From: Larix kaempferi
Taxonomy: Eukaryota > Streptophyta > Pinopsida > Pinales > Pinaceae
Direction of reading: 5' to 3'
DNA length: 64,000 nt
NCBI GenBank assembly: GCA_027924585.1
Contig: BSBM01000092.1
Location: forward strand, 8,994,001 to 9,058,000
Position numbers and translations under genes: made by a program. Positions 36,238-48,429 of this stretch are shown in pieces. Below the pieces are notes generated by a model. It had not been told where the DNA came from and ran no database searches. It was given only the letters and a program-made list of their open reading frames with translations. Numbering within the stretch: the stretch's first letter is position 1; the number at the start of each line of letters is the position of its first letter.

Positions 36238-36874
36238 TGTTATATTTTCAGAAATTTCAATCTGATCTAGGATCTTAACTGAGAGAATAACATGTACAAC
36301 ATATCTATAGCATATCAACCATGGACACGATAATACAAGCACACAAGAGACACAAAGTTTCACCGGGGAAAACCAAGAAGGTGAAAAACCCCACAACTTC
36401 CTCAGAGATAGATAGAGAAAGGATACAACCAAAGTACAACCAAAGTACAAGAGATAGTCTTCTCCTAGCAGCTGATCCTCCTCCTCACATGTGCGCCACT
36501 TTTCGAGTGATGGAAGAGTGAGTAATGAGATGATCAAATAGAGATCTCCCGATCTCTATTTATACTTGTCTTGTCCTGTCCAATAAACTAGTGGGGTTGA
36601 CTTGTCTAACTTAGCCTAATAACCCATGGTTACATTAATCCGATCCGACCCCACACTTGGTGGTCTAATAACCCATTTACCCACATGACTCATACAGGGC
36701 CGACCCCATCAAGGTGGTCTAATAACCCATCAACAAGTTACAACACTTGCGACACTTGTCAATACAAATGACGACACTTCCGTATAGAGGAATAATAACA
36801 TCTCTATAGGAGTACAATATACATAGATGAAATACATAGGTGAAATACATTCTGAAGTTACAAATACATCAACA
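36238..36874 (-). repeat. Upstream (5') LTR of element G
   Basis: 637 bp, matching 31408-32055 with few differences. A minus-strand TATA box is the complement of CTCTATTTATAC at 36554-36565. Confidence 0.92.
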
Positions 36875-39280
36875 TGTCCATAACAACATTTGAGAGGCCC
36901 TAGTGGCATATGATTGGCCCTAACAACATGGAAATGATGCATTATGACAATTATGATGGAATTGATGATGATTTGATAATTATAAGATGATATTTATCAA
37001 AATTGATGCCTACATTCCTAGTTAGTGCCGAAATCTCTTTTATAAAACTCATGTTATTAGGTGGTTTGATGTCATTATCATTATCACAATGATGATCATG
37101 ATATTGACTATGATGATCATATATGATGATGATGATTATGGTGTTAATGTTGATGTCTATGACGATGATGATGATATCAATGATGATGATGATGATATCG
37201 ATGATGATGGCATTGAAGACAAGGATAATGACAATTAATAATTATTAAGACCCATCAAACTAGTTAGGAGAGGGAAAAAATCCTTTAAGGAATTCTTGTA
37301 AGGTATTTGTTATAGCATGATTTGTCACATATTTGAAACATGCATTTTTTTAGCTTATTTACATCACTGCGGACTCCCTTATCCTTTTATGGTTCATTTC
37401 CCATATCCCTTCTTAGTTAAGCCTTAAAAAAAATCCCAATTTTATACACAGACATGACCTATACATGGCTAGCTCGCGTCCACGTGACCCTGCAGTGTCT
37501 AGCTCACGTCCCTACTGTTTTGAAGGTAAAAAATAAAAATAAATTTCAGGAAACGTGAAAACAGTTTTACAGTTATTCAACAGTCCTTTTCCTGTAAAAA
37601 ACTAATGGAACTTCCCTAACTTCCTCCCTAAAAGTATAAAAGAGGTAAGAGGAAGCATGAGAGGGGAGATAAGAATGAAAAGCACCATTATGCTGCTCTT
37701 TTTCATATTGAATCCATAAACCCTTATGTTTTTAATGATGTACTTGATGATGATGATGATGACGACGATGGCGACAACGATAATGATGATGTTGATGTTG
37801 ATGTACCATATGATGTTTACAATGACGATGACATCAATATCCACGATGATGATGCATGTCATAGCACTTATGGATCCTGATTGATCCTGATGGCACCTAA
37901 ATGATTGTAATGGTGTCTGAGTGACCCTAATGTCACCTAAATGATTCTAATGACATTCAAGCGTCCCAAACAACATTTCAGTGACCCTAATGGCATATGA
38001 GTGTCCCTAACATCATTATGACGACAATGATGATGCATGATGACAAAGACGATGGCATTTATGATGATATGATTATAAGATGGTAGGGATCACAATTGAT
38101 GCCTACATTCCCAGCCATAGGTCAAATCTCTTTTAAGAAACCCATTTAATTAATAGGAGGTTGGATGCTTTTTCATCATCACAATGATCATGACGATTAT
38201 AATCACGACATTGATTGCGATTATAGACTATGATGACAATGATCATGTATATGTTGATAATGTCGATGCCTAGGATGATGGTGATAATGATAACGACGTT
38301 GATTATGATGATAATGAAGATCATGGTAATTACTAATTATTAAGACCCATTGACCCAATTAGTAGAGGGAAAATGTCCTTTATGAAATTCTTGTAAGGTA
38401 GTAGGATGCCTTGTTCATCATCAAAATGTTGATGACATGAATGACTATGATGACGATGATATATGGCGATGGTAATGATGATGATTATGATGATGGTGTA
38501 TTTTATGATGCTGACGATGATGATTAGGATGATGATGACGATGATGATGTCGAAGTCGATGTCAATGTTGATGATACATGTGATAGCACTTATGGATTTT
38601 GATTGATCCTAATGGCACCTAAATGACCGTAATGGCGTTTGAGTGACCCTATTCTCACGTAAATGGATCTAATGGCATTCTAGTTCCCCTAACAACATTT
38701 GAGAGACCCTAATGGAATATGATTGACCCTAACAACATGATGACGATGCATTATATTGAAAATTATGGTGGACCCGATGATGATTTGAAAATTATAAGAT
38801 GATATCGATCACAATTGATGTCTACATTGACTATGATGATGATATATGATGACTTCAATGATGATGACATGAATGATTATCATGATGACATATGGCGATG
38901 ATGATGATTATGTTTATGTATTGTATGATCACGTTGACCCATCGATCATGAAAATTACGAATGATGTCTACAATGATGAACATGATGACAATGACGATAG
39001 AAACGATGATGATGACGGGGTTCATGACAATTACTAGTTATAAATACCCATCAATCTAGTTAGACAAGGGGAATCCTTCTTAACAAAATTCTTGTAATGT
39101 AGGAGTATGCCTTGTTCCATAACAATGTTGATGACATGAATGACTATCATGATTATATAATATGACGATGACAATGATGATGATGATGTTGATGTACCGT
39201 GTGCTGTTGACTATGACAATGACGACAATGTCTATGTCCACGATGATGATGCATGTCATAGCACTTTTGGATGCTGATTG
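36875..39280. repeat. Composite satellite, right segment
   Basis: The same 20-bp units, GAT/GAC tracts and unique blocks as 29446-31407. The AAGACCCAT block recurs near 37250, 38340 and 39045 and the GATAGCACTTATGGAT anchor near 37860, 38580 and 39255. The period is about 700-720 bp apart from one unit enlarged by an insert at 37310-37735. Confidence 0.88.
37310..37735 (+). other. Insert in one satellite unit with a promoter-like TATA sequence
   Basis: This stretch interrupts the ATTATTAAGACCCAT block and has no counterpart in the other units. It contains TCACGTCC and TCCACGTGACC words and AAAGTATAAAAGAGG near 37635. No boundaries with a target duplication were found. It may be an element fragment. 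Confidence 0.4.
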
Positions 39281-39953
39281 ACTATCCTTCTACATTCATA
39301 CATTTCTTACTTTAATTGTATCTCACCCATTAAAAAACACACAATTTTATATTTTAAGCACAATTATTCATTATTTATTGAATCTCTTTCCCATCTAGAT
39401 TTTGTTTAGACATTTTTCCATTCCAGTATGTTACTAGGTCAAGCTTCACTAAGCATAAGTCACTTAAGTGTTATCATGTTGTGAGCAATATTTCCTTGCG
39501 TTTAGTCAATCTACATAAAGATTTCCTTTTATATACCTCTAATAGACCATTTAAAAACTCAATGCACAACCATGGGTTTTAAAAAATGAAATTAAATGAT
39601 TCTCGAAAGTGAAATTAAATGGAAAAGAAGATCCCTCGGATGGGGTGATACATAGTTATGAAGAGTAATGCTTGCCTCAATTGATTTAGACACGCAGAGG
39701 CTAATGGATTCAGGTGTGCATGCAAAGAATAAATGAAACCCCAGATGGATATTGGTGACGACGATTTCAATCAACAACACTTAATGCAGGGCCTTATTTG
39801 CATGATATCACATGCACAAGAGACGATGAATTTAATGGAGTGACAGGGCTCATCTAAGGGAATTTGTACTCGATCTTTAAGGTAGCGTACCAGGACCTTG
39901 CTTTGGGTTGATGAGAAAATTTTTAATAATGGGAAGGTGCCCCTATTTCTTAT
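39281..39953. other. Intergenic, no gene seen
   Basis: Sequence without repeats I can link to others. It carries the insertion site of element H. Confidence 0.5.
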
Positions 39954-40435
39954 TGTTGAAATAGTGTAACTTCAAAGAATATTCTATTTGTACTTTATTA
40001 TTCCATATATTTTTCATTCCTCCGTCGGGACTTTATCATATATCCAGAGATGTTTATTCCTCTTAGAGAATGTTTTAACTAGGGTTATTAGACCTCCCTA
40101 GTGGGGTCGGCCCTGAGTTAGCTATTTAGGGGTTATTAAACTCTCCTACGAGAAGTCGACCCAGTTAGGGTGAAAAGTCAAATAGAAGTTGAGTTTAATT
40201 AGAGGAGGTGTGTTCCTCATTTAACTCACTCATTCAATCACTTGTGAATTGCGCACAGGAGAGAGAGATATCTGCATAGGAGGAGAAGGAGCTCTTGTTT
40301 GGGTATTACATCTATATTGAGGAAAGCTTTGCTGGGTTTTCTACCCCATGAGGGTTTCCCAGGATAAATATTTGTCTATCTTGTGATTGTGTTTCTTTTA
40401 GTGATCTTGTTTGTGAATTTATGCTAAAATTAACA
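39954..40435 (+). repeat. Left LTR of element H
   Basis: 482 bp. It lacks 18 bases present in the right LTR near 46340. The TATA position reads TTTAATTAG (40194-40202) where the right LTR has TATAAATAG (46223-46231), so the promoter driving this copy looks damaged. Confidence 0.94.
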
Positions 40436-40854
40436 TGGTATCAGAGCTAGACTGAATAGGACATCTTTCACAAGGTGAAAATACCTCTCTCTCATCCTCC
40501 GGTGAAAATTAGGGTTTCTGCAAAAGTTGGAATTTTTGGAATCTGAGAGCATGGATGGATGCTCCTCCTCAAAAGCGAGATTTTGATCCCTCGATCAAAG
40601 CTTTTGAGTGGGTAGAACCCAGGGATAAGTCAAACCCTAGTTTGACTTTTGGACTAAAAATTGCATAAAACTAGAAAACTGCGAACCATAATTCTATAGC
40701 AGGTCCGAATTTCGCAGGTCAAGTTTGAAGGGTGAAAAGTTGAAGTTTTCAGAAAGCAAGTGCACCAGTCACCTCGCCTCAGTCAAGCCCATCTCCTGGT
40801 AAGGTGAGTTTTTCATTTTAAGAATTTTCAATTTTTGGTGACCTCCTGGATAAG

Positions 40855-43800
40855 ATGGCCCCAAGCACTAATATTTAAGATGAGCTAGAGGGTATAAAGA
40901 ATTTTCGGGCATGGAAATATAGGATTGGTCTCATTCTTAAAGAGAATGATCTTGTCCAACATATCAAGGATGAAGTTGCAGAACCTGCGGAAGATGAAGC
41001 CAAAGAGAAGTATACGAAGGACTTGATTAGGGAAAAGGGAATCATTGTTGATTCTATCAAAGACCCCTTGATTCCCCAAGTGGAATCTAAGAATACCCCT
41101 AAGGAAATGTATGATTCCCTAGGCAGAATGTATGAATGGAGGAACAACAACAGGAAGATGAACTTGAGAACTCAATTGAAGAGCACCAAAATGAATCAAG
41201 GAGAATCTATTCAAGATTACTTCACAAGGGTCTCTCGGTTCAAGGAAAAACTAAAAGCCATTGGAGACATCCTTGATGAAGATGAACTAGTCATGACTGC
41301 TCTCAATGGTCTCTCTAGACCTTGGGACTCATTTATCCAAACCATGTGTGCCAGAAAAGAAAGTATGAAGTTTGATGTGGTGTGGGAGGATTGCATTCAA
41401 GAAGAGGCTAGAGTAGCCAATAGAGAAGCACTACTCAAAGAAGATGATCAAGCATTATCCACCCATACCAAGAGAATAAGGAGTCAACCAAAATTCAAGA
41501 AGGGAAGCCATAAGGAGACTCAACCTCCACAAAGGTTTCAAAAGAAAAGAAGAGCAAATCCAGGAAGAGATTTCTCCTCATTTCAATGTTACAATTGTCA
41601 CAAAATAGGACACATAGCTAGAGATTGTCCTTTAAAGATGAAAAAGGATCTTCATCACAAAATACATCAAGCACATCTAACAGAAGATGATAGTGAATAA
41701 GAAGAAGAAGAAAGGCCTCAAAAGAAAAGAACTAGAATAGAAGAAGAAGATGCAGAAGAATATGTTCTATTCTCTGCACTCTTTGGGTCTGTAACACCTG
41801 GAGAAGATACATGGCTCATTGATAGTGGTGCTTCAAAGCACATGACATGACAAAATAAGACTCTTTCAAGAATTCAAAAAAATACCTCTCCACAGAAGGT
41901 ATCTCTAAGAGATGACTATCAATATCCCATCAAGGGAATTGGTGAAGCAAGATACAAGCTTGATTCTGGAACCCCCATGAAGATGAAGTAAGTTTTATAT
42001 GTACCAGGTTTGAAGAAGAACTTACTTTATATCTCATCATTAGATAAGAAAGGTTGTAGGGTTGCATTCATAGATGGACAAGTACTCATGTGGCCCAAAG
42101 GAAAAGCATTTGAAGATGCAGTTATTATTGGTAAAGAGGAAGGAGGGCTATACAAACTCAAGGGTCATTCAGAAGCAGCCCTTGTTCATGAAGCCACTAG
42201 ACCAAGTGAGCTATGGCATAAGAGGCTTGCTCACATTAACTACAAAGCACTACCTCATGTGAGCAAGGTAGTTATAGGACTACCAGATTTGAAGATTGAT
42301 CATAAAGGAACATGCAAAGGATGTGCAAAAGGGAAGAATATCAAGAACCCATTTCCAAAGAGTGAAACAAAGACTAAAAGTACTTTGGAATTGATCCATT
42401 CAGATGTATGTGGAATAATTCCCTCCACATCCTTGAGTGGGTATGAATATTAACATTTATTGATGACTACTCAAGAAATACTTGGATATATTTCCTAAAG
42501 GAAAAAGATGAAGTCTTTGGGAAGCTCATGGAATTCAAAGCCTTGATAGAAAATCATTGAGAAAAGAAGATCAAGATACTCAGGACAGATAATGGTGGAG
42601 AATATACTTCAAAGGATTTTGAAGTCTTTTGTAAAGAAGCTGGAATCAAGAGGGAACTAACCACTCCCTACAATTCTCAACAAAATGGTGTTGCAGAAAG
42701 AAATAATAGAACCATTATGGAAGCAGTAAAGACAATGATACATGATCAAGACATACCTATGTATATATGGGCTGAAGCAGATAGGACAACAGTCAATGTG
42801 CAGAATAGACTATCTCATAGTGCCCTTGAATTTAAGACCCCAGAAGAAATGTTCACAGGGAAGAAGCCTGAGGTAAGCCATCTCAAGATATTTGGGTGCC
42901 CAGTATATATTCACATACCAAAAGAAAAGAGAAATAAGCTGGATCCTTCTAGAAAGAAGGGAATATTTGTTGGATATTGTGAAGCATCCAAAGCATTCAT
43001 AATATACATCCCAGGATTCCATCATATGGAAATTAGTAGGGATGTGACATTTGATGAAGAAGCAACTCTCAAGAGATCTAGGAAGTGCTAGTATGAAGAA
43101 GTATATGAGGAAGATGCACCTCCTAGAATTGTAGAAGCTGCACCCACCCCTGAAGATGTAACACCTAAATACCATGACACGTTAGAACCGCAAGAACCCC
43201 CTACCATAAACATATCAAGAAAGAGAAAGACAACATGAGAAAGAGACATTATACAAGGAGCATACAAGTATGGAGATCCTGAAGGCTCCACTAGAGTGAT
43301 CAAGAAACCAAAGCCATTCTCCAGCTATATGGATTTGATGTGTGATCTTGTAGATCAATAACCCGCTAGTTATGAAGAGGAATCTCATAAGAAAGAGTGG
43401 GTAGAGGAAATGACAAAGGAATACCAGTCAATAATGAAGAATTATGTTTGGGATATAGTTCCAAAACCAAAGGACAAGAGTGTGGTATCCTCCAAATGGA
43501 TATACAAGATAAAGCATGCTGTGGATGGTAGCATTGAAAAGTATAAGGAAAGGTTTGTGGCCAGAGGATTCTCTTAGAAAGAGGGAATTGACTATGAAGA
43601 GACATTTGCACCAGTTGCAAGGTACAATTCCATTAGAACCATCCTGGCACTTGCATCCATGATGAAGTGGGAATTACACCAGATGGATGTGAAGATAGCT
43701 TTCTTGAATGGTGTGATTGATGAAGAAGTGTATATAGAACAACCACAAGGATTTTATGTTGAATATAGAAGAACCCACGTATGCAAACTGAAGAAGGCTT

Positions 43801-44855
43801 TGTATGGGTTGAAGCAAGCTCCCAGATCTTGGTATGGAAGAATTGATAGCTTCTTGATAAGCTTGGGATTTACCAAAAGTAAAGCTGATCCTAACCTTTA
43901 CCTTAAGGTTATGGATGATGAACCTGTTATACTATTGTTGTATGTGGATGATTTCTTTCTGACAGGGAATGAGAAACATATCATGGCAAGAAAGAAGAAG
44001 TTGGTTGCAAAATTTTAGATGAAAGATCTCAGATTGATGCATTACTTTCTAGGTCTAGAAGTATGGCAAGGCCCGGAAGGAATCTTTCTCAACCAGGGAA
44101 AGTATGCTGTGGAAATCTTGAAAAAATTTGATATGTTGGAATGTAAAGCCATGGCCACTCCCATGGATTCCAACTTGAAGCTGTTAGCTGATGACTAATC
44201 AGAATTAGTGGATGTGACTCTGTACAGACAAATTATTGGTTCATTGATGTATCTAACAAATACCAGGCCAGATCTATGATTTGCTGTGAACACCTTGAGT
44301 CAGTATCTAGTAGAACCTAGACATATTCACCTAATAGCTGCAAAGCATGTGATGAGGTACCTAAAGGGTACGATAGAATTTGGTCTATGTTATCTTGGAG
44401 ATCATGACTTCAGATTGTATGGCTACATAGATGCTGATTGAGCAGGAAGGGTATCAGACAGGAAGAGCACATCGGGCGAATGTTGTTGTTTGGGATATTC
44501 CATGATCTCGTGGTTTAGCAGGAAGCAGTCTAGTGTGGTTCTTAGCATAGCTGAAGTGGAATATATAGATGCTTGCTCTGCTAGTTGTGAAGCAATATGG
44601 CTTTAGAAGTTGTTATCGGGATTATTTGAATTAGAGATGGACCCCGCTGTGATCCTATGTGACAACCAGAGTTGTATCAAGATGATAGAGAATCTAGTGT
44701 TCCATGATAAGTCAAAGCAAATAGAGATCTTATATTTTTATATATGGGATATGGTGCATAAAGGAGCTATCAAGCTTGAGTATGTAAGCATTGACGATCA
44801 AGTTGCTGATATATTGACCAAATATCTGTCTCGATGTGGATACCTGTATCGATGA
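40855..44855 (+). pseudogene. Element H gag-pol polyprotein, inactivated
   Basis: ATG 40855 opens the frame, with a stop already at 40876. Gag is followed by the knuckle CYNCHKIGHIARDC (about 41588). Protease shows WLIDSGASKHM. Integrase shows the pre-integrase block LWHKRLAHINY with C-x2-C, then DNGGEY and QQNGVAERNNRT. RT shows HQMDVKIAFLNG and the catalytic YVDD near 43940, and RNase H ends with ADILTKYL. A 1-nt or 4-nt deletion near 42450 shifts the frame. Stops are at 40876, 41698, 41848, 41989, 42558, 43089, 43236, 43359, 43575, 44016, 44196, 44277, 44439 and 44604. Several fit C-to-T or G-to-A change of Gln or Trp codons. Confidence 0.95.
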
Positions 44856-45735
44856 TGAGATTTCCTATATTGATGGTAAGGTCGATGATGAGGATACCTG
44901 TATTGATATGGATACTTGTATCGATGATGAGGATACTTGTATCGATGATGAGGATACTGTATCATTGATAAGGATACCTGTATCGATGATGAGGTTAACT
45001 GTTCCGACGATGAGGTTGATGATGAGGCTACCTGTTCCGACGATGAGGTCGATGAGCGGTACTTAGACTTAGTCTAAGTTGATGAGTGGATTGTATCATC
45101 CCTAGACACAGGTCCTAAAGGAATCTGTAGACTCTTATATTCGAGAAAGATGTTGGTGAATGATGTAATGTGCACTCCTGGACTGCTCCGCATAGCAGTG
45201 GGTGATCATTCACAGAACCTGTAATGAGGTAATTTTCACTCACGACTGCTCAGTGCAGCAGTAGGTGATCATTCACAGGTTGTAAATCCTAGATTTGATC
45301 TAGGTCACACCCCAGTTGAAATAGTACTGGTTCTGTGGTTGTAAATCCTAGATTTGATCTAGGTCACACCCTAGTTGAAATAGTACTAGCTCCATGGTTG
45401 ACTGGAATGATGTAATGTGCGCGCTTGGAATGCTCAGTGTAGCAGTAGGTGATCATTCACAGGTCCTATAATGATGTAATGTTCACTCCTGAACTGCTCA
45501 GTGCAGCAAAAGGTGATCATTCATAGGTTGTAAAAATCCTAGATTTAATCTAGATCACATCCAGTATGAAAAAGGACTGGCACTGTGGTTGGGATTGCAT
45601 CGTCCCTAGACATGATATGGTGTCTAAAAGTGATAGGGATTGATCATCCTGTAATTGGATCAGGATCGTATCATTCTTGGACTTATGTCCTAAAGTGAGA
45701 GGGATTGATCATCCTGTAATTGGATCATGTGTGTT
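44836..45735. repeat. Tandem repeats in the 3' untranslated region of element H
   Basis: The first array (44836-45060) has units of about 21 bp, GATGAGGATACCTGTATCGA with variants. The second (45150-45735) mixes a unit with CTGCTCAGTGCAGCAGTAGG then TGATCATTCACAG and a unit with the dyad CCTAGATTTGATCTAGG. The arrays lie after the RNase H end and before the polypurine tract. Confidence 0.85.
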
Positions 45736-45983
45736 GTATATTATGAGGCTGTTATTCGAGAGATCCAGATGATGCTGCTGCTGATCGAGTGCTGCAGAAG
45801 ATGAAGACTCAGTACTGAAGATGTTCCAGTATTGAAGACTTGAAGATGTTCCAGTAATTGTTTGAGTTACTGATGATGATTAAAGAAAGCTTCCAATGAT
45901 TTATATATGTATCATGTATCATGTAGTTGATGACTCCTTGCTCCTGCAGATGTTGTTAGAATATCCTTCTCGTTAAGGGGAAG

Positions 45984-46483
45984 TGTTAAAATATTGTAAC
46001 TTTAAAGAATATTCTATTTGTACTTTATTATTCCGGAGATGTTTCATTCCTCTGTCGAGACTTTATCATATATCTAGAGATGTTTATTCCTCTGAGAGAA
46101 TGTTGTAACTAGGGGTATTAGACCTCCTAGTGGGGTCGGCCCTGAGTTAGCTATTTAGGGGTTATTAGACTCTCCTAGGAGAAGTCAACCCAGTTAGGGT
46201 GAAAATTCAAATAGAAGTTGAGTATAAATAGAGGAGGTGTGTTCCTCATTTAACTCACTCATTCACTCACTTGTGAATTGCGCATAGGAGAGAGAGAGAT
46301 CTGCGTAGGAGGAGAAGGAGCTCTTGTTTGGGGATTACATCTTTGTAATTGTCGATCATCTATATTGAGGAAAGCTTTGCTAGGTTTTCTACCCCATGAG
46401 GGTTTCCCAGGATAAATATTTGTCTATATTGTGATTGTGTTTCTTTCAGTGATCTTGTTTGTGAATTTATGCTAAACTTAACA
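45984..46483 (+). repeat. Right LTR of element H
   Basis: 500 bp with TATAAATAG at 46223-46231 and the GGTTTTCTACCCCATGAGGG motif near 46385. Confidence 0.95.
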
Positions 46484-46488
46484 CTTAT

Positions 46489-47712
46489 CCATGCGAATAT
46501 TACCAGGCTCTCTTGCTCAAGCTCTGTCCCTCCTGGATTTGTCTTTGGGCTTGTTTTCGTGTTCCTCATGACGCACTTGGGACACAGAGGCCATCCTATT
46601 AGAGTTGGTGGATCTCATACCTGCTTTGTTTCCAATTGGATAGAATGCATGATGATTGTTTGGTCTACCCACCATTCGACGATTTGGACCGGACGAGGCT
46701 TTTCATTGGAATCTGGCATTTTTTATTTTGCAAAATCTGAATTTAACAATGTTTTAATGGTGATTTTGATGGTAGAAACAGATTCAACACCATAAAAACT
46801 CTATAGGGCACCCAAAATTTTAGAGTTTAAAAGTTGTAACCAGAATTTTTAAAAATTTCTGTCAGATTTTTTTAAAATAGTGTTGGAAAAATCAAAATTT
46901 TCGATTTGAAATCGTAGAACTTTTAGACTAGGCGCTTAATTTATATTTATACATATTCTTGTTAAAAATATATCAGAATATTTGTGCATAATTTTATTTT
47001 ATATTTTGATATATGTGCATAATTTTATTTTATATACAAAAGTTATATTTATAATTTTTTTATTAAAATTCTATAAAAATTCTATTTATAAAAAAGATAA
47101 TAAGTTTATTAAAATATTTATATACATTAATATAATTATATATTAATATATATTTATAATTTTTTAAGTATTTTGAATATGTATATGGAATAACCTAATG
47201 GCGGTAAATTTGAATTGTAATCGAATTTCATTATTTCCCAACCAGAACTCGAACCCAAACCATGTGACATAAGTTTCGGGTGCCCATGATGTTGATGTGG
47301 TTTAATGCCAAAATTGTTGCCCCTATGGAATTATCCGCTAATATTTTCAAATAGCCACCATCTGTTTCAGTTGGAGTTCAAGGGGTCTGTGGTTCAAATA
47401 CAGTAGAGGAAATTTTCCTTTGTGCCTGCAGACCAAGCCCTGATCATTTTTGGAGAGACCAATAAAGTCCATCAACATGCTTAAGGGGAATTCACAAGTT
47501 GAGGGCATCATCAATCTCTTGCAGGAAGACAATGGTATTTCATTTTATTTACTTTCTCTGTTATTTGTGTGCAAGTTTTTCAGCATTTGTTGTTCATTTG
47601 CATCAATTTTGTGCCAAGGATTTTGGTTTTGAAATTGATTGAGGAGCAATAGGGTAATTGTCGGTAATTTTTTCTTGTTAATATATGTGTGATTTTCATT
47701 TTATTCAATGGC
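46489..47712. other. AT-rich intergenic sequence upstream of the PPR pseudogene
   Basis: 46970-47180 is extremely AT-rich. A possible former exon (about 47450-47533) ends at a GTATTTCATT donor-like site and is followed by a T-rich stretch ending CAATGGCAG at 47714. This could be an intron before the PPR fragment, but the model is not secure. Confidence 0.35.
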
Positions 47713-48429
47713 AGTGGTGTCAGGGGATTTCAGGGGAGCACGCACTTGCAAAACATGATTGTCCATATGTACGTCAAATGTGGGAGCATGGTGGACACTC
47801 GTAGATTTTTTGACCCAATCATTGAATGAGATGTATGCTTATGGATTATCATGATTGTAGTGTAATCAAGGAATGGTCCTCCTGAGGAATCAATGAAACT
47901 CTTCTATCATATGAAAACAACAGGCCTACAATTAGATGAATTCACCCTAGCCAGTGTTCTTGGAGCATGTTCCAACCTGGCTTCTCTAGAGCACAATTCA
48001 GAAGCCCATGAGAAAATAATTACACGTGGGTTTCAATCTAATGGCGTTTTGATGAACTCCCTGATAGACATGTATGCAAAATCTCGGAGGATAGAGAAAG
48101 CATGTAAAATGTTTGACTAAATGCATCGGCAATATTTCATCTCCTGGACAACAATGGTTGCAGGATATGTACATAATGGGATTTTTTATGAGGCCCTGAA
48201 ATTTTTTAAGGAGACGCCTTGGAAAAACGAGGTATCATGGAATGTAGTGATTGCAGGATTTGTGCCGAATGGGTATGGCGAGGGCACATTCAACCTCTTT
48301 CGATAAATTAAATTATTTGGTTTGAGGTCGGGCTCCAAAACATTTTCCAGTATTCTTACAGTGTGTGCTAACTTGGAAGATATGGAGCAGGGTATGGAAA
48401 TATTTTTATACATTTGTATGCCCTATTGA
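47713..48429 (+). pseudogene. Pentatricopeptide repeat (PPR) gene fragment, broken
   Basis: One frame encodes successive PPR motifs of the plant PLS type: MIVHMYVKCGSMVDTRRFFD, then LDEFTLASVLGACSNLASLE, GVLMNSLIDMYAKSRRIEKA, WTTMVAGYVHNG and WNVVIAGFVPNGYG. PPR proteins bind organelle RNA and guide editing or processing. The frame has four stops (after PIIE, after WIIMIVV, at 48118-48120 and at 48304-48306); three fit C-to-T change of CGA or CAA codons. No start, targeting peptide or C-terminal E/DYW domain is seen. It is the only host-gene sequence I recognise in the window, probably a decayed fragment or duplicate. Confidence 0.88.

Larger units (their letters stand above)
31408..36874 (-). 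mobile_element. Element G: degraded minus-strand Copia retrotransposon
   Basis: LTRs lie at 31408-32055 and 36238-36874 with TGTCC on both sides (31403-31407 and 36875-36879). On the minus strand the primer site TGGTATTAGAGC (complement of 36226-36237) follows the 36238-36874 LTR, and the complement of CTCCCTCTTAACTA at 32056 is the polypurine tract. Only fragments of integrase and RT remain; gag, protease and RNase H were not found, so it is a deletion derivative. Confidence 0.93.
39954..46483 (+). mobile_element. Element H: near full-length, inactive Copia retrotransposon
   Basis: LTRs are at 39954-40435 and 45984-46483 with CTTAT on both sides (39949-39953 and 46484-46488). TGGTATCAGAGC follows the left LTR, and TTAAGGGGAAG precedes the right LTR. 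All gag-pol domains are present in the Copia order gag, protease, integrase, RT, RNase H, but at least fourteen stops and one frameshift destroy the frame. A repeat-rich 3' untranslated region of about 1.1 kb follows. Confidence 0.96.
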
